Positions 1 to 8,473 of a stretch of DNA of 64,000 bases are shown here, in pieces. The stretch spans positions 62,001-126,000 of the forward strand of contig NZ_JBBHDV010000008.1 of the NCBI RefSeq assembly GCF_037478135.1, written 5' to 3'. Position 1 is the first letter of the stretch. Each line of letters starts with the position of its first letter. Origin of the DNA: Denitratimonas sp037478135. GTDB taxonomy: Bacteria; Pseudomonadota; Gammaproteobacteria; Xanthomonadales; Xanthomonadaceae. The position numbers and the translations under genes were made by a program. The notes below the pieces were generated by a model, which saw only the letters and a program-made list of their open reading frames with translations, had not been told where the DNA came from and searched no databases.

Positions 1-943
1 GATCGCGCCGCACCTTGCTGCGCTTGCTCCACGGCACCCCGACCAGCCAGTCGATGTAGTTGCGCACCACAGTGGCTTCAGCCGACATCGGCGACATCTG
101 CTTGAGCTTGTTGAGTTCGGCCTTGGCCTTGGTTTCGACCGCCTTGGGCATCTTGGCTTCGGCGATCTTGCGCGCCAGGTCTTCCTGCTCGTTGGGCTGT
201 TCGTCCAGATCGCCCAGCTCCTTCTGGATCGCCTTCATCTGTTCGTTCAGGTAGTACTCGCGCTGGCTTTTCTCCATCTGCGACTTGACCCGGCCGCGGA
301 TGCGCTTTTCCAGCTGCTGCACATCGATTTCACCATCGACGAAGCCGATCAGCTGCTCCAGACGGGCGCCGACTTCGAGGTTTTCCAGCAGGGTCTGCTT
401 GTCCGACAGGCGGATCGCCAGATGCGCGGCGATGGTGTCGGCCAGGCGGCTGGGGTCGTCGATACCGCCCAGCGTGGACAGCAGCTCGGGCGGAATCTTG
501 CGGTTCATCTTGACGTACTGCTCGAACAGCGACAGCAGTGAACGCAGCGTCACTTCCAGTTCGCGCTCTTCGCGCTCGCTGGTGGACTGGACCGGCATCG
601 CGGTGGCCGACAGCGCACCTTCACGCTCGGCACAATCAGCCACGTGCGCGCGGCTGATGCCCTCGACCAGCACCTTGACGGTGCCATCGGGCAGCTTCAG
701 CAGTTGCAGCACCTGCGCCACGGTACCCATCTGGTACAGGTCGGCGGCGCCGGGATCATCCACTTCGGGACTGGTCTGGGCCACCAGCAGGATGCGCTTG
801 TCGCGTTCCATCGCCACATCCAGCGCACGCATCGACTTTTCCCGCCCGACGAACAGCGGGATCACCATATGCGGATAGACCACCACATCGCGCAGGGGCA
901 GCACCGGCAGTTCGGAAGGCTCGGTCAACGGGATATCGGACAT
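1..943 (-). CDS. lon: ATP-dependent protease Lon, N-terminal part (cut by window edge)
   Basis: Lon is a cytoplasmic AAA+ serine protease that degrades misfolded and regulatory proteins. The visible 314 codons start MSDIPLTEPSELPVLPLRDV and contain the substrate-binding LON N domain (LPLRDVVVYPHMVIPLFVGR near residues 14-33), followed by the helical linker with SQREYYLNEQMKAIQKELG, both hallmarks of the family. The ATPase and Ser-Lys protease domains lie beyond base 1. The ATG at 943 is preceded by GGAGAG at a good ribosome-binding distance. A sigma-32-like promoter is seen at 994-1021. Nothing suggests a broken gene; it is only truncated by the window. Confidence 0.96.
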   Translation of the reverse strand, partial: MSDIPLTEPSELPVLPLRDVVVYPHMVIPLFVGREKSMRALDVAMERDKRILLVAQTSPEVDDPGAADLYQMGTVAQVLQLLKLPDGTVKVLVEGISRAHVADCAEREGALSATAMPVQSTSEREERELEVTLRSLLSLFEQYVKMNRKIPPELLSTLGGIDDPSRLADTIAAHLAIRLSDKQTLLENLEVGARLEQLIGFVDGEIDVQQLEKRIRGRVKSQMEKSQREYYLNEQMKAIQKELGDLDEQPNEQEDLARKIAEAKMPKAVETKAKAELNKLKQMSPMSAEATVVRNYIDWLVGVPWSKRSKVRRD

Positions 944-993
944 CAAAACTCTCCATGTCACAGGGCGGCAGCGGAGACTGCCGTATCGCCCCT

Positions 994-1021
994 AGATGGG
1001 GACGATAGCACCGCCTGCAAG
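994..1021 (-). promoter_or_regulatory. sigma-32 (heat-shock) type promoter of lon
   Basis: Read on the minus strand, CTTGCAG (1015-1021) is followed after 13 bases by CCCCATCT (994-1001). This fits the enterobacterial RpoH consensus CTTGAAA-N11-16-CCCCATNT with an exact -10 and 5 of 7 in the -35. The lon start is 51 bases downstream of the -10. lon is a classical heat-shock gene, which supports the call. No start-site data. Confidence 0.6.
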
Positions 1022-1184
1022 GCGCAAGGGAAGGACGGCGTCACGCTGCGCCGACACGGCTGGAACACACCCCGGATGCACATCCGCAAGCAGCTGGAAG
1101 CACGCTGCCGGCCGGCCGCGACTGAAAACCGTCAACGGAATCCTGCTGCCGCCTCGCGCTGCGGGGCGGTGCATCAGGCCGCTG

Positions 1185-2375
1185 TCAGAACGGCAGCACC
1201 CAGCGGGCTTCGACTTCGGCCCGCGCGCCGCGCGCATAGGTGCTGGCCGGTGAAAACACCGGACCGGCGCCGAGGAAGGCCATCGACGGCGCATAGCTGG
1301 CCATCACCGCGACCTGTCCCCACTGCCCGAGGCCGTGACGATAGCCCAGCACGAAGTTGCGGTTGGTGTATTCGCTGTCCAGTGCCCGGCGGTACAGGTC
1401 GGCGCTGGGTGAAGGCTGCTGGCGGGTGGTGTAGCGCAGCACCCACTGTCCGGCGGTGCCGTGTGAAACCCGGCCTTCCAGCGAATAGACGGTCAGATCG
1501 CGCCATTCGAACGCCGGCGCATGGCCATCGGCCATCAGCGACAGCAGGCGGGCCGGCAGCGCCGGACTGGTGAACGGGGTGATGTCGCTGTAGAAGACCC
1601 GTTCCACACCGGCGGCGAGGACGGTATTGGCCGATGCGTTCCATTCCAGTTGCGCACCGACCCGGCCGGGCAGATCGAAGTCGCCCGGTTCGGCGTGGAT
1701 GCCGCGCACCGATTCGAACGTACCCATGTCCAGCCTGGATTGCGCCGCCAGACGCCAGGCCAGATCCTGTCCCAGCGACTGGTACACGCTGGCGCCCATG
1801 CCCTGGCCGTGGCTGGACTCGGAATAGCCCGGCCGCACATCGTGGATCCGCTGCAGTGCCGGCTCGGACATCATGCCCTGCAACAGGCCGAAGCCCGGCG
1901 TGGCGAAATACTGGCTGGCCACCAGCGCCGAGACGCTGAAGCGGCTGCTGCGGCCGAAGTCCTGTTCGAAGGTGGCGTCCAGGAAGCGGCTGTGCAGCGG
2001 CGAAACGCGGGCATCCAGATCCAGTGGCTGTGCCACCGTGGCGGGTGCGGCAAGGGGCGCGTGCAGGCCGGCGGCGCCACCGAATGACAACGTCAGGCTG
2101 CGTTGGACCGAGCTGGCGGCATCAGCGGAAAGCCACATCGTCAGCGATTGCCGCTGCGCGCCCAGGACCGCATCGCGCAGCGTCGGCGCCAGGCTCTGCG
2201 CCGATGGTGCATCGTTCCACGCATAATCGGGCATCATGCTGCGCCGCGCGTAGTCGCGCCAGGCTTCAGCACCGGAACCGGCGGCCAGCGCCGGCTGGGC
2301 GACAAGAAACACCGTGCCACAGGCCAGAGCCAGGGCGGTACGCTTGAGCGGGGAAGGAGCCGGAATCGTGTTCAT
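1185..2375 (-). CDS. predicted outer-membrane beta-barrel protein
   Basis: 396 residues from the ATG at 2375, chosen because it opens a clear signal peptide (MNTIPAPSPLKRTALALACG, hydrophobic core, cleavage expected after ALA near residue 31); the reading frame stays open upstream but has no signal-like start. The mature protein is rich in alternating polar/hydrophobic stretches and ends in ARWVLPF with a C-terminal phenylalanine, the usual BAM recognition signal of outer-membrane barrels. I do not recognise a named family or catalytic motif. It lies divergently from thiD and downstream of the lon promoter region on the same strand as lon. The function is unknown; a surface or porin-like role is inference. 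Confidence 0.7.
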   Translation of the reverse strand: MNTIPAPSPLKRTALALACGTVFLVAQPALAAGSGAEAWRDYARRSMMPDYAWNDAPSAQSLAPTLRDAVLGAQRQSLTMWLSADAASSVQRSLTLSFGGAAGLHAPLAAPATVAQPLDLDARVSPLHSRFLDATFEQDFGRSSRFSVSALVASQYFATPGFGLLQGMMSEPALQRIHDVRPGYSESSHGQGMGASVYQSLGQDLAWRLAAQSRLDMGTFESVRGIHAEPGDFDLPGRVGAQLEWNASANTVLAAGVERVFYSDITPFTSPALPARLLSLMADGHAPAFEWRDLTVYSLEGRVSHGTAGQWVLRYTTRQQPSPSADLYRRALDSEYTNRNFVLGYRHGLGQWGQVAVMASYAPSMAFLGAGPVFSPASTYARGARAEVEARWVLPF

Positions 2376-2509
2376 GGATGGATGGAAGCCATGTCGGGCG
2401 CAAGTATGGTGAACAAACAACACCGCGTCAACGCGACAAATCACGCTTTCAAGCCGTTTCCCGAACCGGGCCGGACTTTTTAGCCACATTCTGCTGCTGG
2501 ACTGTTGCA

Positions 2510-3322
2510 ATGGAACAACACCCCACTGATTTTCGCCCCGTTTCGGTACTGAGCATCGCCGGCTCCGACTCCGGCGGCGGTGCCGGCATCCAGGCCGATC
2601 TGAAGACCTTCGCCGCGCACCGCGTGCACGGCCTGACCGCGATCGCGGCGCTGACTGCGCAGAACACCCGTGGTGTCAGTGCGGTGCATGTGCCGCCGCT
2701 GGATTTCCTGCGTGCCCAGATCGACGTGCTGTTCGACGACTTCCGCATCGGCGCGGTCAAGCTCGGCATGCTGGCCAATGCCCAGGTCGTCGAAACGGTG
2801 GCCGACGCGCTGATCGCCCACGAGGTGCGCAACCTGGTGCTGGACCCGGTGATGGTCGCCACCTCCGGCGCGCGCCTGCTGGAAGCGGACGCGATCCGCG
2901 CGATCCGCGAGCGGCTTTTTCCATTGACCCGGGTGCTGACTCCGAACCTGCACGAAGCCGAGTTGCTGGTCGGCCATCCGATCCAGTCACTGGAACAGAT
3001 GCAGCAGGCGGCGCACGAACTGCGCACGCATGACGCCATGGCGGTGCTGATGAAGGGCGGCCATCGGCCCACGGACGATGTGGTCGACGTGCTGCTGGAT
3101 GGGGCGCAGTTGCACAGCTTCACCCGGCCGCGTCTGGACGTGGATGGCCATGGCACCGGCTGCACGCTGTCGGCCGCGATCGCCGCGAACCTGGCGCTGG
3201 GCCATGACATCAAAAGCGCGTGCGAGGCAGCCGGCGATTACGTGTTCGGCGCGCTTGAACATGCCATCCGCCCCGGCAGCAGCCAGGTCTCGGTACTGGG
3301 CCACGGCTGGCAAGGCCGCTGA
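2510..3322 (+). CDS. thiD: hydroxymethylpyrimidine/phosphomethylpyrimidine kinase
   Basis: ThiD phosphorylates HMP and HMP-phosphate in thiamine synthesis. The 270-residue product starts MEQHPTDFRPVSVLSIAGSD; an upstream in-frame ATG at 2378 would add 44 residues lacking homology and run into the divergent promoter, so 2510 is preferred. Family motifs are clear: SIAGSDSGGGAGIQADLKTF (residues 15-34), DPVMVATSGARLL, LTPNLHEAELL, VLMKGGH and the anion-hole/ATP segment GHGTGCTLSAAIAANLALG near residues 223-241. The length is normal for the family. No other thiamine genes are next to it. The gene converges with isocitrate dehydrogenase, and a strong hairpin separates the two. Confidence 0.94.
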   Translation: MEQHPTDFRPVSVLSIAGSDSGGGAGIQADLKTFAAHRVHGLTAIAALTAQNTRGVSAVHVPPLDFLRAQIDVLFDDFRIGAVKLGMLANAQVVETVADALIAHEVRNLVLDPVMVATSGARLLEADAIRAIRERLFPLTRVLTPNLHEAELLVGHPIQSLEQMQQAAHELRTHDAMAVLMKGGHRPTDDVVDVLLDGAQLHSFTRPRLDVDGHGTGCTLSAAIAANLALGHDIKSACEAAGDYVFGALEHAIRPGSSQVSVLGHGWQGR

Positions 3323-3347
3323 ACTGTGGCAAGGACGGGAGAAGCTG

Positions 3348-3375
3348 ACCGGCGTGGCATGCGCGCCACGCCGGT
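3348..3375. terminator. hairpin between convergent thiD and icd
   Basis: ACCGGCGTGGC (3348-3358) and GCCACGCCGGT (3365-3375) form a perfect 11-bp stem with a 6-base loop, located 25 bases past the thiD stop and 14 bases from the icd stop. There is no uridine run on either side, so it may aid Rho-type termination or protect both 3' ends rather than act alone. Confidence 0.55.
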
Positions 3376-3389
3376 GAACACATCAGGCG

Positions 3390-4400
3390 TCAGGCGGTGA
3401 CGCGGCGCGCGATCGCGCGGGCAAAGTCCATCGTGGAACCACTGCCGCCCAGATCACGGGTGAGGCTGTCGCGTGCTTCCATCGCCGCCACGATGGCGTG
3501 GCGCAGACGCTGGGCGTCCTGCTCCATGTTCAAGTGGCCGAGCATCTGCGCGGCACCCAGCATCAGCGACACCGGATTGGCCAGACCCTGACCGGCGATA
3601 TCCGGTGCGGTGCCGTGCACGGCTTCGAAGATCGCCGCGTCCTTGCCGATGTTGGCGCCCGGCGCCAGGCCCAGGCCACCGACCAGACCGGCGCACAGGT
3701 CGGAAATGATGTCGCCGAACAGGTTGGTGGTGACGATCACGTCGAACTGCTCGGGCCACATCACCAGCTGCATGCAGGTGTTGTCGACGATCATCTCGTT
3801 GAACTCGATATCCGGATACTGCGCCGCGACTTCGCGCGCCACGCGCAGGAACAGGCCCGAAGTGGTCTTCAGGATGTTGGCCTTGTGCACCACGGTGACC
3901 TTCTTGCGGCCGGCCGAACGGGCCAGTTCGAAGGCATAGCGCACGATGCGCTCGGAGCCCTTGCGGGTGATCTTCTGGGTCAGCGTGGCGACTTCGCCAT
4001 CGGCCGACAGCGCCTGTCCTTCACCGATATAGGCGCCCTCGGTGTTCTCGCGCACCGTGATGATGTCGATGCCCTGATAGCGCGCCTGGGTGTTGGGGAA
4101 GGAAATCGCCGGGCGCACGTTGGCGTACAGGTCGAAGCGGCGGCGCAGCGCGACGTTGATCGAGGAAAAGCCCTCGCCCACCGGCGTGGTCAGCGGGCTC
4201 TTGAGCGCCACGCCGAGGCGTTCGATGGTTTCCAGGGTCTTGGCCGGCAGCAGTTCGCCTTCCTTCTCGTAGGCGCCCAGACCGGCTTCGACGAACTCGT
4301 AGCCCAGGCCCAGTTCCATCGCATCGAGCACCGACAACGTGGCCTCCATGATCTCCGGGCCGATACCGTCACCCCGGATTACCGCAATCGTTGGCTTCAT
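3390..4400 (-). CDS. icd: NAD-type isocitrate dehydrogenase
   Basis: 336 residues; it oxidatively decarboxylates isocitrate to 2-oxoglutarate in the TCA cycle. Start MKPTIAVIRGDGIGPEIMEA at 4400 has GAGGA upstream; the longer frame to 4466 adds only a basic, unrelated stretch. Motifs of the decarboxylating dehydrogenase family: VIRGDGIGPEI, the isocitrate-binding SSINVALRRRFDLYANVRPA near residues 80-99, TVRENTEGAYIGEG, the catalytic-lysine region VTVVHKANILKTTSGLF, and NLFGDIISDL. The short length and SSINVALRRRF form resemble the NAD-dependent IDH subgroup rather than the ~415-residue NADP Icd of enterics; homoisocitrate or isopropylmalate dehydrogenase is less likely. Cofactor choice is inferred from similarity, not proven. 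Confidence 0.88.
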   Translation of the reverse strand: MKPTIAVIRGDGIGPEIMEATLSVLDAMELGLGYEFVEAGLGAYEKEGELLPAKTLETIERLGVALKSPLTTPVGEGFSSINVALRRRFDLYANVRPAISFPNTQARYQGIDIITVRENTEGAYIGEGQALSADGEVATLTQKITRKGSERIVRYAFELARSAGRKKVTVVHKANILKTTSGLFLRVAREVAAQYPDIEFNEMIVDNTCMQLVMWPEQFDVIVTTNLFGDIISDLCAGLVGGLGLAPGANIGKDAAIFEAVHGTAPDIAGQGLANPVSLMLGAAQMLGHLNMEQDAQRLRHAIVAAMEARDSLTRDLGGSGSTMDFARAIARRVTA

Positions 4401-4510
4401 CGTCACTGGTCCTCGTTTTTTGCTGAATGGGAATGCGAGCCGCCGGAAAAATCCCGGCCACATCAATCAACCATTATCGTCCATGCCGACAGTGCGGTAC
4501 AGTTGCGGCC

Positions 4511-5593
4511 ATGCGACCTTTGTCGATCCACCTGCTGGCGTTCATGCTTCTGCTGCTCCTGCCGGCGCTGGCGGCCGCATTCGAGCCGGCCCGCATCGTG
4601 GTGGTGCCCGACCCTGTCTCCGCCACGCAGCTGCGGCTGGAAGTCAGCGGCATCTGGCCGGACACCTGCACGCCGCAACTGGCCTCGGTTTCCAGCCAGG
4701 GCCGCGATGTCCGGCTGCTGGCGGTGCGTGAAAGCGCCGGCTGCCGCAGCACGCCCACACCCTATGCCTTCAGTACGGAGGCGTTCGAACCCCAGCAACT
4801 GTTGCCCGGCGAAGGCATCCACCGGGTGCGCCTGCTGATCGAAGATGCCGATGGCTCATCCGGCCGTCTGGCCGGCTTCGCGCTGCTGCAGGACGGCACC
4901 CAAACCGCCGCCACGCTGGAAACCGGCTTCTGGTGGGCCGAACAAGGCGGCGAATTCGACGGCGGCCCGGGTCTGGGCCTATCGGTGGAAACCCAGGCCG
5001 GGCTGATCAGCCTGAGCGCGATGGGTTACGACGCGGAGGGCCGTTCGGCTTGGTACTTCGGCGCCGGTGAGCTGCACGATGGCATTGCGCGCTTGGAGCT
5101 GGGCCAGTTCGAAGGCGGCGCCGGGCCGTTTTCCGGCTATGCCGCGCCCGAATCGATCCGCTTCAGCGGCTGGGTCGATGTCGAAGTGCAGAGCCCCTCG
5201 CGCGCGGTGCTGTGGTTCTCACGTGTGGACGCGGGCGGCACCGCGCTGGAACTGAAACCGCTGTCGATCACCCGCTTCAGCTTCGCGCAGAACCCGGGCG
5301 AAGCCCTGCTCGGCCACTGGCTGGTGGCCGGCAGCCAGGCCAGCGAGCGCGACAGCCGCTGGCTGCATTTTTCCCGCAGCGAAGAGTTCGAAGGCGGCTT
5401 CGTGCTGCACGAAGCCGACGGCCAGGCCAGGCTGCAATGCGACCTGCCCGGTGGGCTGAGTGCCGCCACTCCGTCGATCTGCCGGCTGGAACTGGATGAT
5501 GGCGATGCCATCGAGTTCTCCGAGATCGGCCTGCGCCGTCTCGCCGGCTGGGATGCGGAATTGCGTCGCACCGTCGCCGTCAGGCTGGACTGA
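4511..5593 (+). CDS. secreted protein of unknown function
   Basis: 360 residues from the ATG at 4511, which begins a strong signal peptide (MRPLSIHLLAFMLLLLLPAL, then AAAFEP). The mature part carries paired cysteines (DTCTP, AGCRS, LQCDL, SICRLE) that could form disulfides. It has a repeated pattern of FWW and WYFGAGEL segments near residues 143 and 184, suggesting two related beta-rich domains that may bind a ligand. I recognise no enzyme motif. It stands alone between convergent icd and the grxC end, with no operon partner. A periplasmic or secreted role is inference from the signal peptide. Confidence 0.72.
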   Translation: MRPLSIHLLAFMLLLLLPALAAAFEPARIVVVPDPVSATQLRLEVSGIWPDTCTPQLASVSSQGRDVRLLAVRESAGCRSTPTPYAFSTEAFEPQQLLPGEGIHRVRLLIEDADGSSGRLAGFALLQDGTQTAATLETGFWWAEQGGEFDGGPGLGLSVETQAGLISLSAMGYDAEGRSAWYFGAGELHDGIARLELGQFEGGAGPFSGYAAPESIRFSGWVDVEVQSPSRAVLWFSRVDAGGTALELKPLSITRFSFAQNPGEALLGHWLVAGSQASERDSRWLHFSRSEEFEGGFVLHEADGQARLQCDLPGGLSAATPSICRLELDDGDAIEFSEIGLRRLAGWDAELRRTVAVRLD

Positions 5594-5659
5594 CCGCACT
5601 GCGCGACAGTAGCGGCGGCCGCAACGCGAACCGCCGCTGGCGACAGCCGGCTCCTGCCC

Positions 5660-5923
5660 TCATTCCCTCAGCGTGGCCAGCAGCGGGTCCAGCTCACCCT
5701 TGCGGTCCAGCGCGACCATGTCGTCGAAGCCGCCCACATGGGTATCGCCCACGAAGATCTGCGGCACCGAGGTGCGCTTGACCCGCTCGAACATCTCGGC
5801 GCGCCGCGCAGGATCCTCGTCGATCCGCACTTCCTCGACCTCCACGCCCTTGCGCGCAAGAAACTGCTTGGCCGACACGCAGTACGGGCAGACACGGGTG
5901 GTATACATCAGGACCTTGTTCAT
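5660..5923 (-). CDS. grxC: glutaredoxin 3
   Basis: An 87-residue cytoplasmic dithiol glutaredoxin that reduces disulfides and glutathione adducts using glutathione. It begins MNKVLMYTTRVCPYCVSAKQ with the CPYC active site at residues 12-15, and contains the glutathione-binding TSVPQIFVGDTHVGGFDDM. The ATG at 5923 has GGAG upstream and gives exactly the family length; the open frame to 6040 is an artefact. It is divergently oriented to bepA with 134 bases between. Confidence 0.94.
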   Translation of the reverse strand: MNKVLMYTTRVCPYCVSAKQFLARKGVEVEEVRIDEDPARRAEMFERVKRTSVPQIFVGDTHVGGFDDMVALDRKGELDPLLATLRE

Positions 5924-6057
5924 CAGGACTCCGCAACAACTTGAAGTGGTAAGCAGCAGCCGCCATTGTCCCCGATGTCGGGGTTTACAAGCAGTTAACG
6001 CGGGTTTTCCGCCGCCACGCGATGATCGCCCCTCCACCACGGGATTCCTGATCCACG

Positions 6058-7725
6058 ATGAAACGCTGGTTGCTCTGTGTCGCCCTTTCCGCCGCCCTGC
6101 CGCTGGCCGTTGCGCAGGACACGGGCACCCTGCCGGACATGGGTTCCTCGGCCGGCGAACTGCTGACCCCCGCGCAGGAACGGGCCTACGGCGGGATGAT
6201 GGTACGGCAACTGCGCGGCTACGGCATGGTGCTCGATGACCCGCTGCTGGAAGGCTATATCGAGGCCCTGGGCTATCGCCTGGCCTCGCGCAGCGATCAG
6301 CCGCGGCAAGCCTTCACCTTTTTCCTGATGCGCTCGCGCCAGGTCAACGCCTTCGCCACGATCGGCGGTTACATCGGCACCAATGCCGGCCTGATCCTGA
6401 CCGCCGAACGCGAGGACGAAGTGGCTGCGGTGCTGGCGCACGAAATCGCCCATGTCACCCAGCGCCACGTACTGCGTGCGGTGGAACAGGCCCAGCGCGA
6501 CCAGCTGCCGATCATGCTCGGCATGCTCGGCGCCATCCTGGCAGCCTCGCAGAGCGGCAGCGGCGACGGCATCCAGGCCGCGATCGCTGGCGGCATGTCG
6601 CTGATGGCGCAACGCCAGATCAACTACACCCGCTCCAACGAGCACGAAGCCGACCGCCTCGGCATCCAGACCCTGGCGCGCGCCGGCTACGAGCCGGTGG
6701 CGATGGCCGATTTCTTTGCCCGCATGGAACGCCAGATGCGCGGCAACACCGGCGGCGCACAACTGCCCGAATACCTGCGCTCGCACCCGGTCACCACCAC
6801 CCGCATCAGCGAGGCCAAGGCACGCGCCGAGCAGATCGGCAGCACGTGCAGCCCGCTGCAGGATTCGTCCGAAGACACACCCGGCAACCGTTCCGTCGCC
6901 CCATGCAGCTCGTCCTTCGCGCTTGCCGCTCCGCGCCGCCAACCCAATCCGCTGCTGCCCGACTACGTCACCGAGGCGATCAGCGATACCACGCTGGCGC
7001 CGGAACTGTTCGGCCTGGCGCGCGAACGCCTGCGCGTGCTGACCGCCGCCAGCGCAGCCGAGGCCGCTGCCGAATACCAGCGCCTGCGCAACGCCGATGA
7101 AAGCACGTTCACCCCGGCGCAGCGCTACGGCCACGCCCTGGCGCTGAGCCTGGCCGGCCAGAGCCGGCAGGCCGGCAGCGAGTTCGGGCAGCTGGCGCAG
7201 GCCTATCCGCAGCTTTACTGGATCGAGTTGGCGCAGGCCGAGAACGAGCACCGCAGCGGCCTGCGCGCGGCCTCGCAGGCACGCTACGAAAAGCTGCTGC
7301 GCGAGCGCCCGCACAACACCGCGATCACGCTCAGCTATGCCGCCGCGCTGGCCGAATACGGCAATGTCGAAGCGGCCCGCACCGCGCAGGAACTGTTGCG
7401 TCCGCTGCTGGCCGCGCATGGCCATGATCCGGCCTTCCAGCGCACCTTCGCGCGCGCCAGCGAAGTGGCCGGCGACACCGTGCGCGCCGCCGAAGCACAC
7501 GCCGAAGTGGCCTGGCTCAACGGCCGCGCCGATGATGCCCTGGGCCAGCTGCAACGGCTGAAGAACACGCCGGAACTGGATTTCTACCAGCGCGCGCGGA
7601 TCGATGCGCGGATCGCCTCGATCATGCCCGACGCGCTTGAACAGCAACGCCAGAACCAGCGCGGCGCCAGCAACCGGCTGGACGCTGAAACCGGCCTGCA
7701 AGCACCGGCCTTGCGTCTTCGGTAA
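6058..7725 (+). CDS. bepA: M48 metalloprotease with TPR tail, BepA type
   Basis: 555 residues. BepA-type proteins are periplasmic zinc proteases that check outer-membrane protein and LptD assembly at the BAM complex. A signal peptide ends near residue 20 (LPLAVAQ). The zinc motif HEIAH is at residues 128-132 and the third-ligand motif NEHEAD at 194-199. SHPVTTTRISEA closes the protease domain. From about residue 330 the sequence is Ala/Leu/Tyr-rich helical repeat, consistent with the TPR domain of BepA (E. coli protein about 487 residues). An unusual region at about 265-300 holds two cysteines (CSPLQ, CSSSF), as in the family's disulfide-switch idea, though equivalence is not shown. Its stop codon lies inside the Pho-box array of phoB. 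Confidence 0.85.
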   Translation: MKRWLLCVALSAALPLAVAQDTGTLPDMGSSAGELLTPAQERAYGGMMVRQLRGYGMVLDDPLLEGYIEALGYRLASRSDQPRQAFTFFLMRSRQVNAFATIGGYIGTNAGLILTAEREDEVAAVLAHEIAHVTQRHVLRAVEQAQRDQLPIMLGMLGAILAASQSGSGDGIQAAIAGGMSLMAQRQINYTRSNEHEADRLGIQTLARAGYEPVAMADFFARMERQMRGNTGGAQLPEYLRSHPVTTTRISEAKARAEQIGSTCSPLQDSSEDTPGNRSVAPCSSSFALAAPRRQPNPLLPDYVTEAISDTTLAPELFGLARERLRVLTAASAAEAAAEYQRLRNADESTFTPAQRYGHALALSLAGQSRQAGSEFGQLAQAYPQLYWIELAQAENEHRSGLRAASQARYEKLLRERPHNTAITLSYAAALAEYGNVEAARTAQELLRPLLAAHGHDPAFQRTFARASEVAGDTVRAAEAHAEVAWLNGRADDALGQLQRLKNTPELDFYQRARIDARIASIMPDALEQQRQNQRGASNRLDAETGLQAPALRLR

Positions 7726-7752
7726 CACAACGGTAATAAAACTGTCGTCTAC
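7720..7752 (+). promoter_or_regulatory. three-unit Pho-box array ahead of phoB
   Basis: Three consecutive 11-bp units are seen: CGGTAACACAA (7720-7730), CGGTAATAAAA (7731-7741) and CTGTCGTCTAC (7742-7752). PhoB binds 11-bp direct repeats with a CTGTCAT core and an AT-rich 4-base spacer. The 18-mer at 7731-7748 has the expected 7-4-7 layout with AAAA as spacer and CTGTCGT as second core. The array lies 32-64 bases before the phoB ATG, suggesting autoregulation of the phosphate operon. Confidence 0.6.
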
Positions 7753-7783
7753 TGTGGCATGGCCTGCCGAACCCGAGCGGAAC

Positions 7784-8473
7784 ATGCAAAAACGCATTCT
7801 CATCGTCGATGACGAACCTGCCATCCGTGACATGGTCGCCTTTGCGCTGCGCAAGGCCGATTACCTGCCGGTGCACGCCGGCGACCAGAAGGAGGCCAGT
7901 CTGGCGCTGGCCGAGAAGGTCCCCGACCTGATCCTGCTGGACTGGATGCTGCCCGGCATGAGCGGCATCGATCTGGTGCGGCGCTGGCGGCGCGAAGACC
8001 TGACCCGCGATATCCCGATCATCATGCTGACCGCACGCGGCGAAGAAAACGACCGTGTCGCCGGGCTCGAATCGGGCGTGGACGACTATGTCGTCAAGCC
8101 GTTTTCGGCACGCGAACTGCTTGCCCGCATCCGTGCCGTGCTGCGGCGCGGCTCGGATGCCGACGAACACGGCAATCTGGTGGTCGGCCCGCTGCGCATC
8201 GACGCCGCCGCGCACCGCGTGTTCGCCAACGACACCCCGATCTCGATCGGCCCGACCGAATACCGCCTGCTGCACTTCTTCATGAGCCACACCGATCGCG
8301 TCTACAGCCGTTCGCAACTGCTGGACCACGTCTGGGGTGGCAACGTCTATGTCGAAGAGCGCACCGTCGATGTACACATCCGGCGTCTGCGCAAGACTCT
8401 GGAGCCGGCCGGACTGGATGGCTTCGTGCAGACCGTGCGCGGCGCCGGCTACCGCTTCTCGCTCAACCAGTGA
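7784..8473 (+). CDS. phoB: phosphate regulon response regulator PhoB
   Basis: 229 residues, the canonical PhoB length, starting MQKRILIVDDEPAIRDMVAF. The receiver domain has the acidic pocket (DDE at 9-11), phosphoacceptor Asp53 in LILLDWMLPG and the conserved YVVKPFS lysine. It is followed by a winged-helix OmpR/PhoB DNA-binding domain with GPTEYRLLHFFMSH, YSRSQLLDHVWG and VDVHIRRLRKTLEP. It is the first gene of phoB-phoR-ppk1-ppx; its stop overlaps the phoR GTG (GTGA). A tandem Pho-box array immediately upstream suggests it controls its own operon under phosphate limitation. Confidence 0.95.
   Translation: MQKRILIVDDEPAIRDMVAFALRKADYLPVHAGDQKEASLALAEKVPDLILLDWMLPGMSGIDLVRRWRREDLTRDIPIIMLTARGEENDRVAGLESGVDDYVVKPFSARELLARIRAVLRRGSDADEHGNLVVGPLRIDAAAHRVFANDTPISIGPTEYRLLHFFMSHTDRVYSRSQLLDHVWGGNVYVEERTVDVHIRRLRKTLEPAGLDGFVQTVRGAGYRFSLNQ

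Noticed and set aside
4400..4466. Longer start for isocitrate dehydrogenase
   Set aside because: The 22 extra residues (MMWPGFFRRLAFPFSKKRGP...) do not match the family and the ATG at 4400 has GAGGA upstream.
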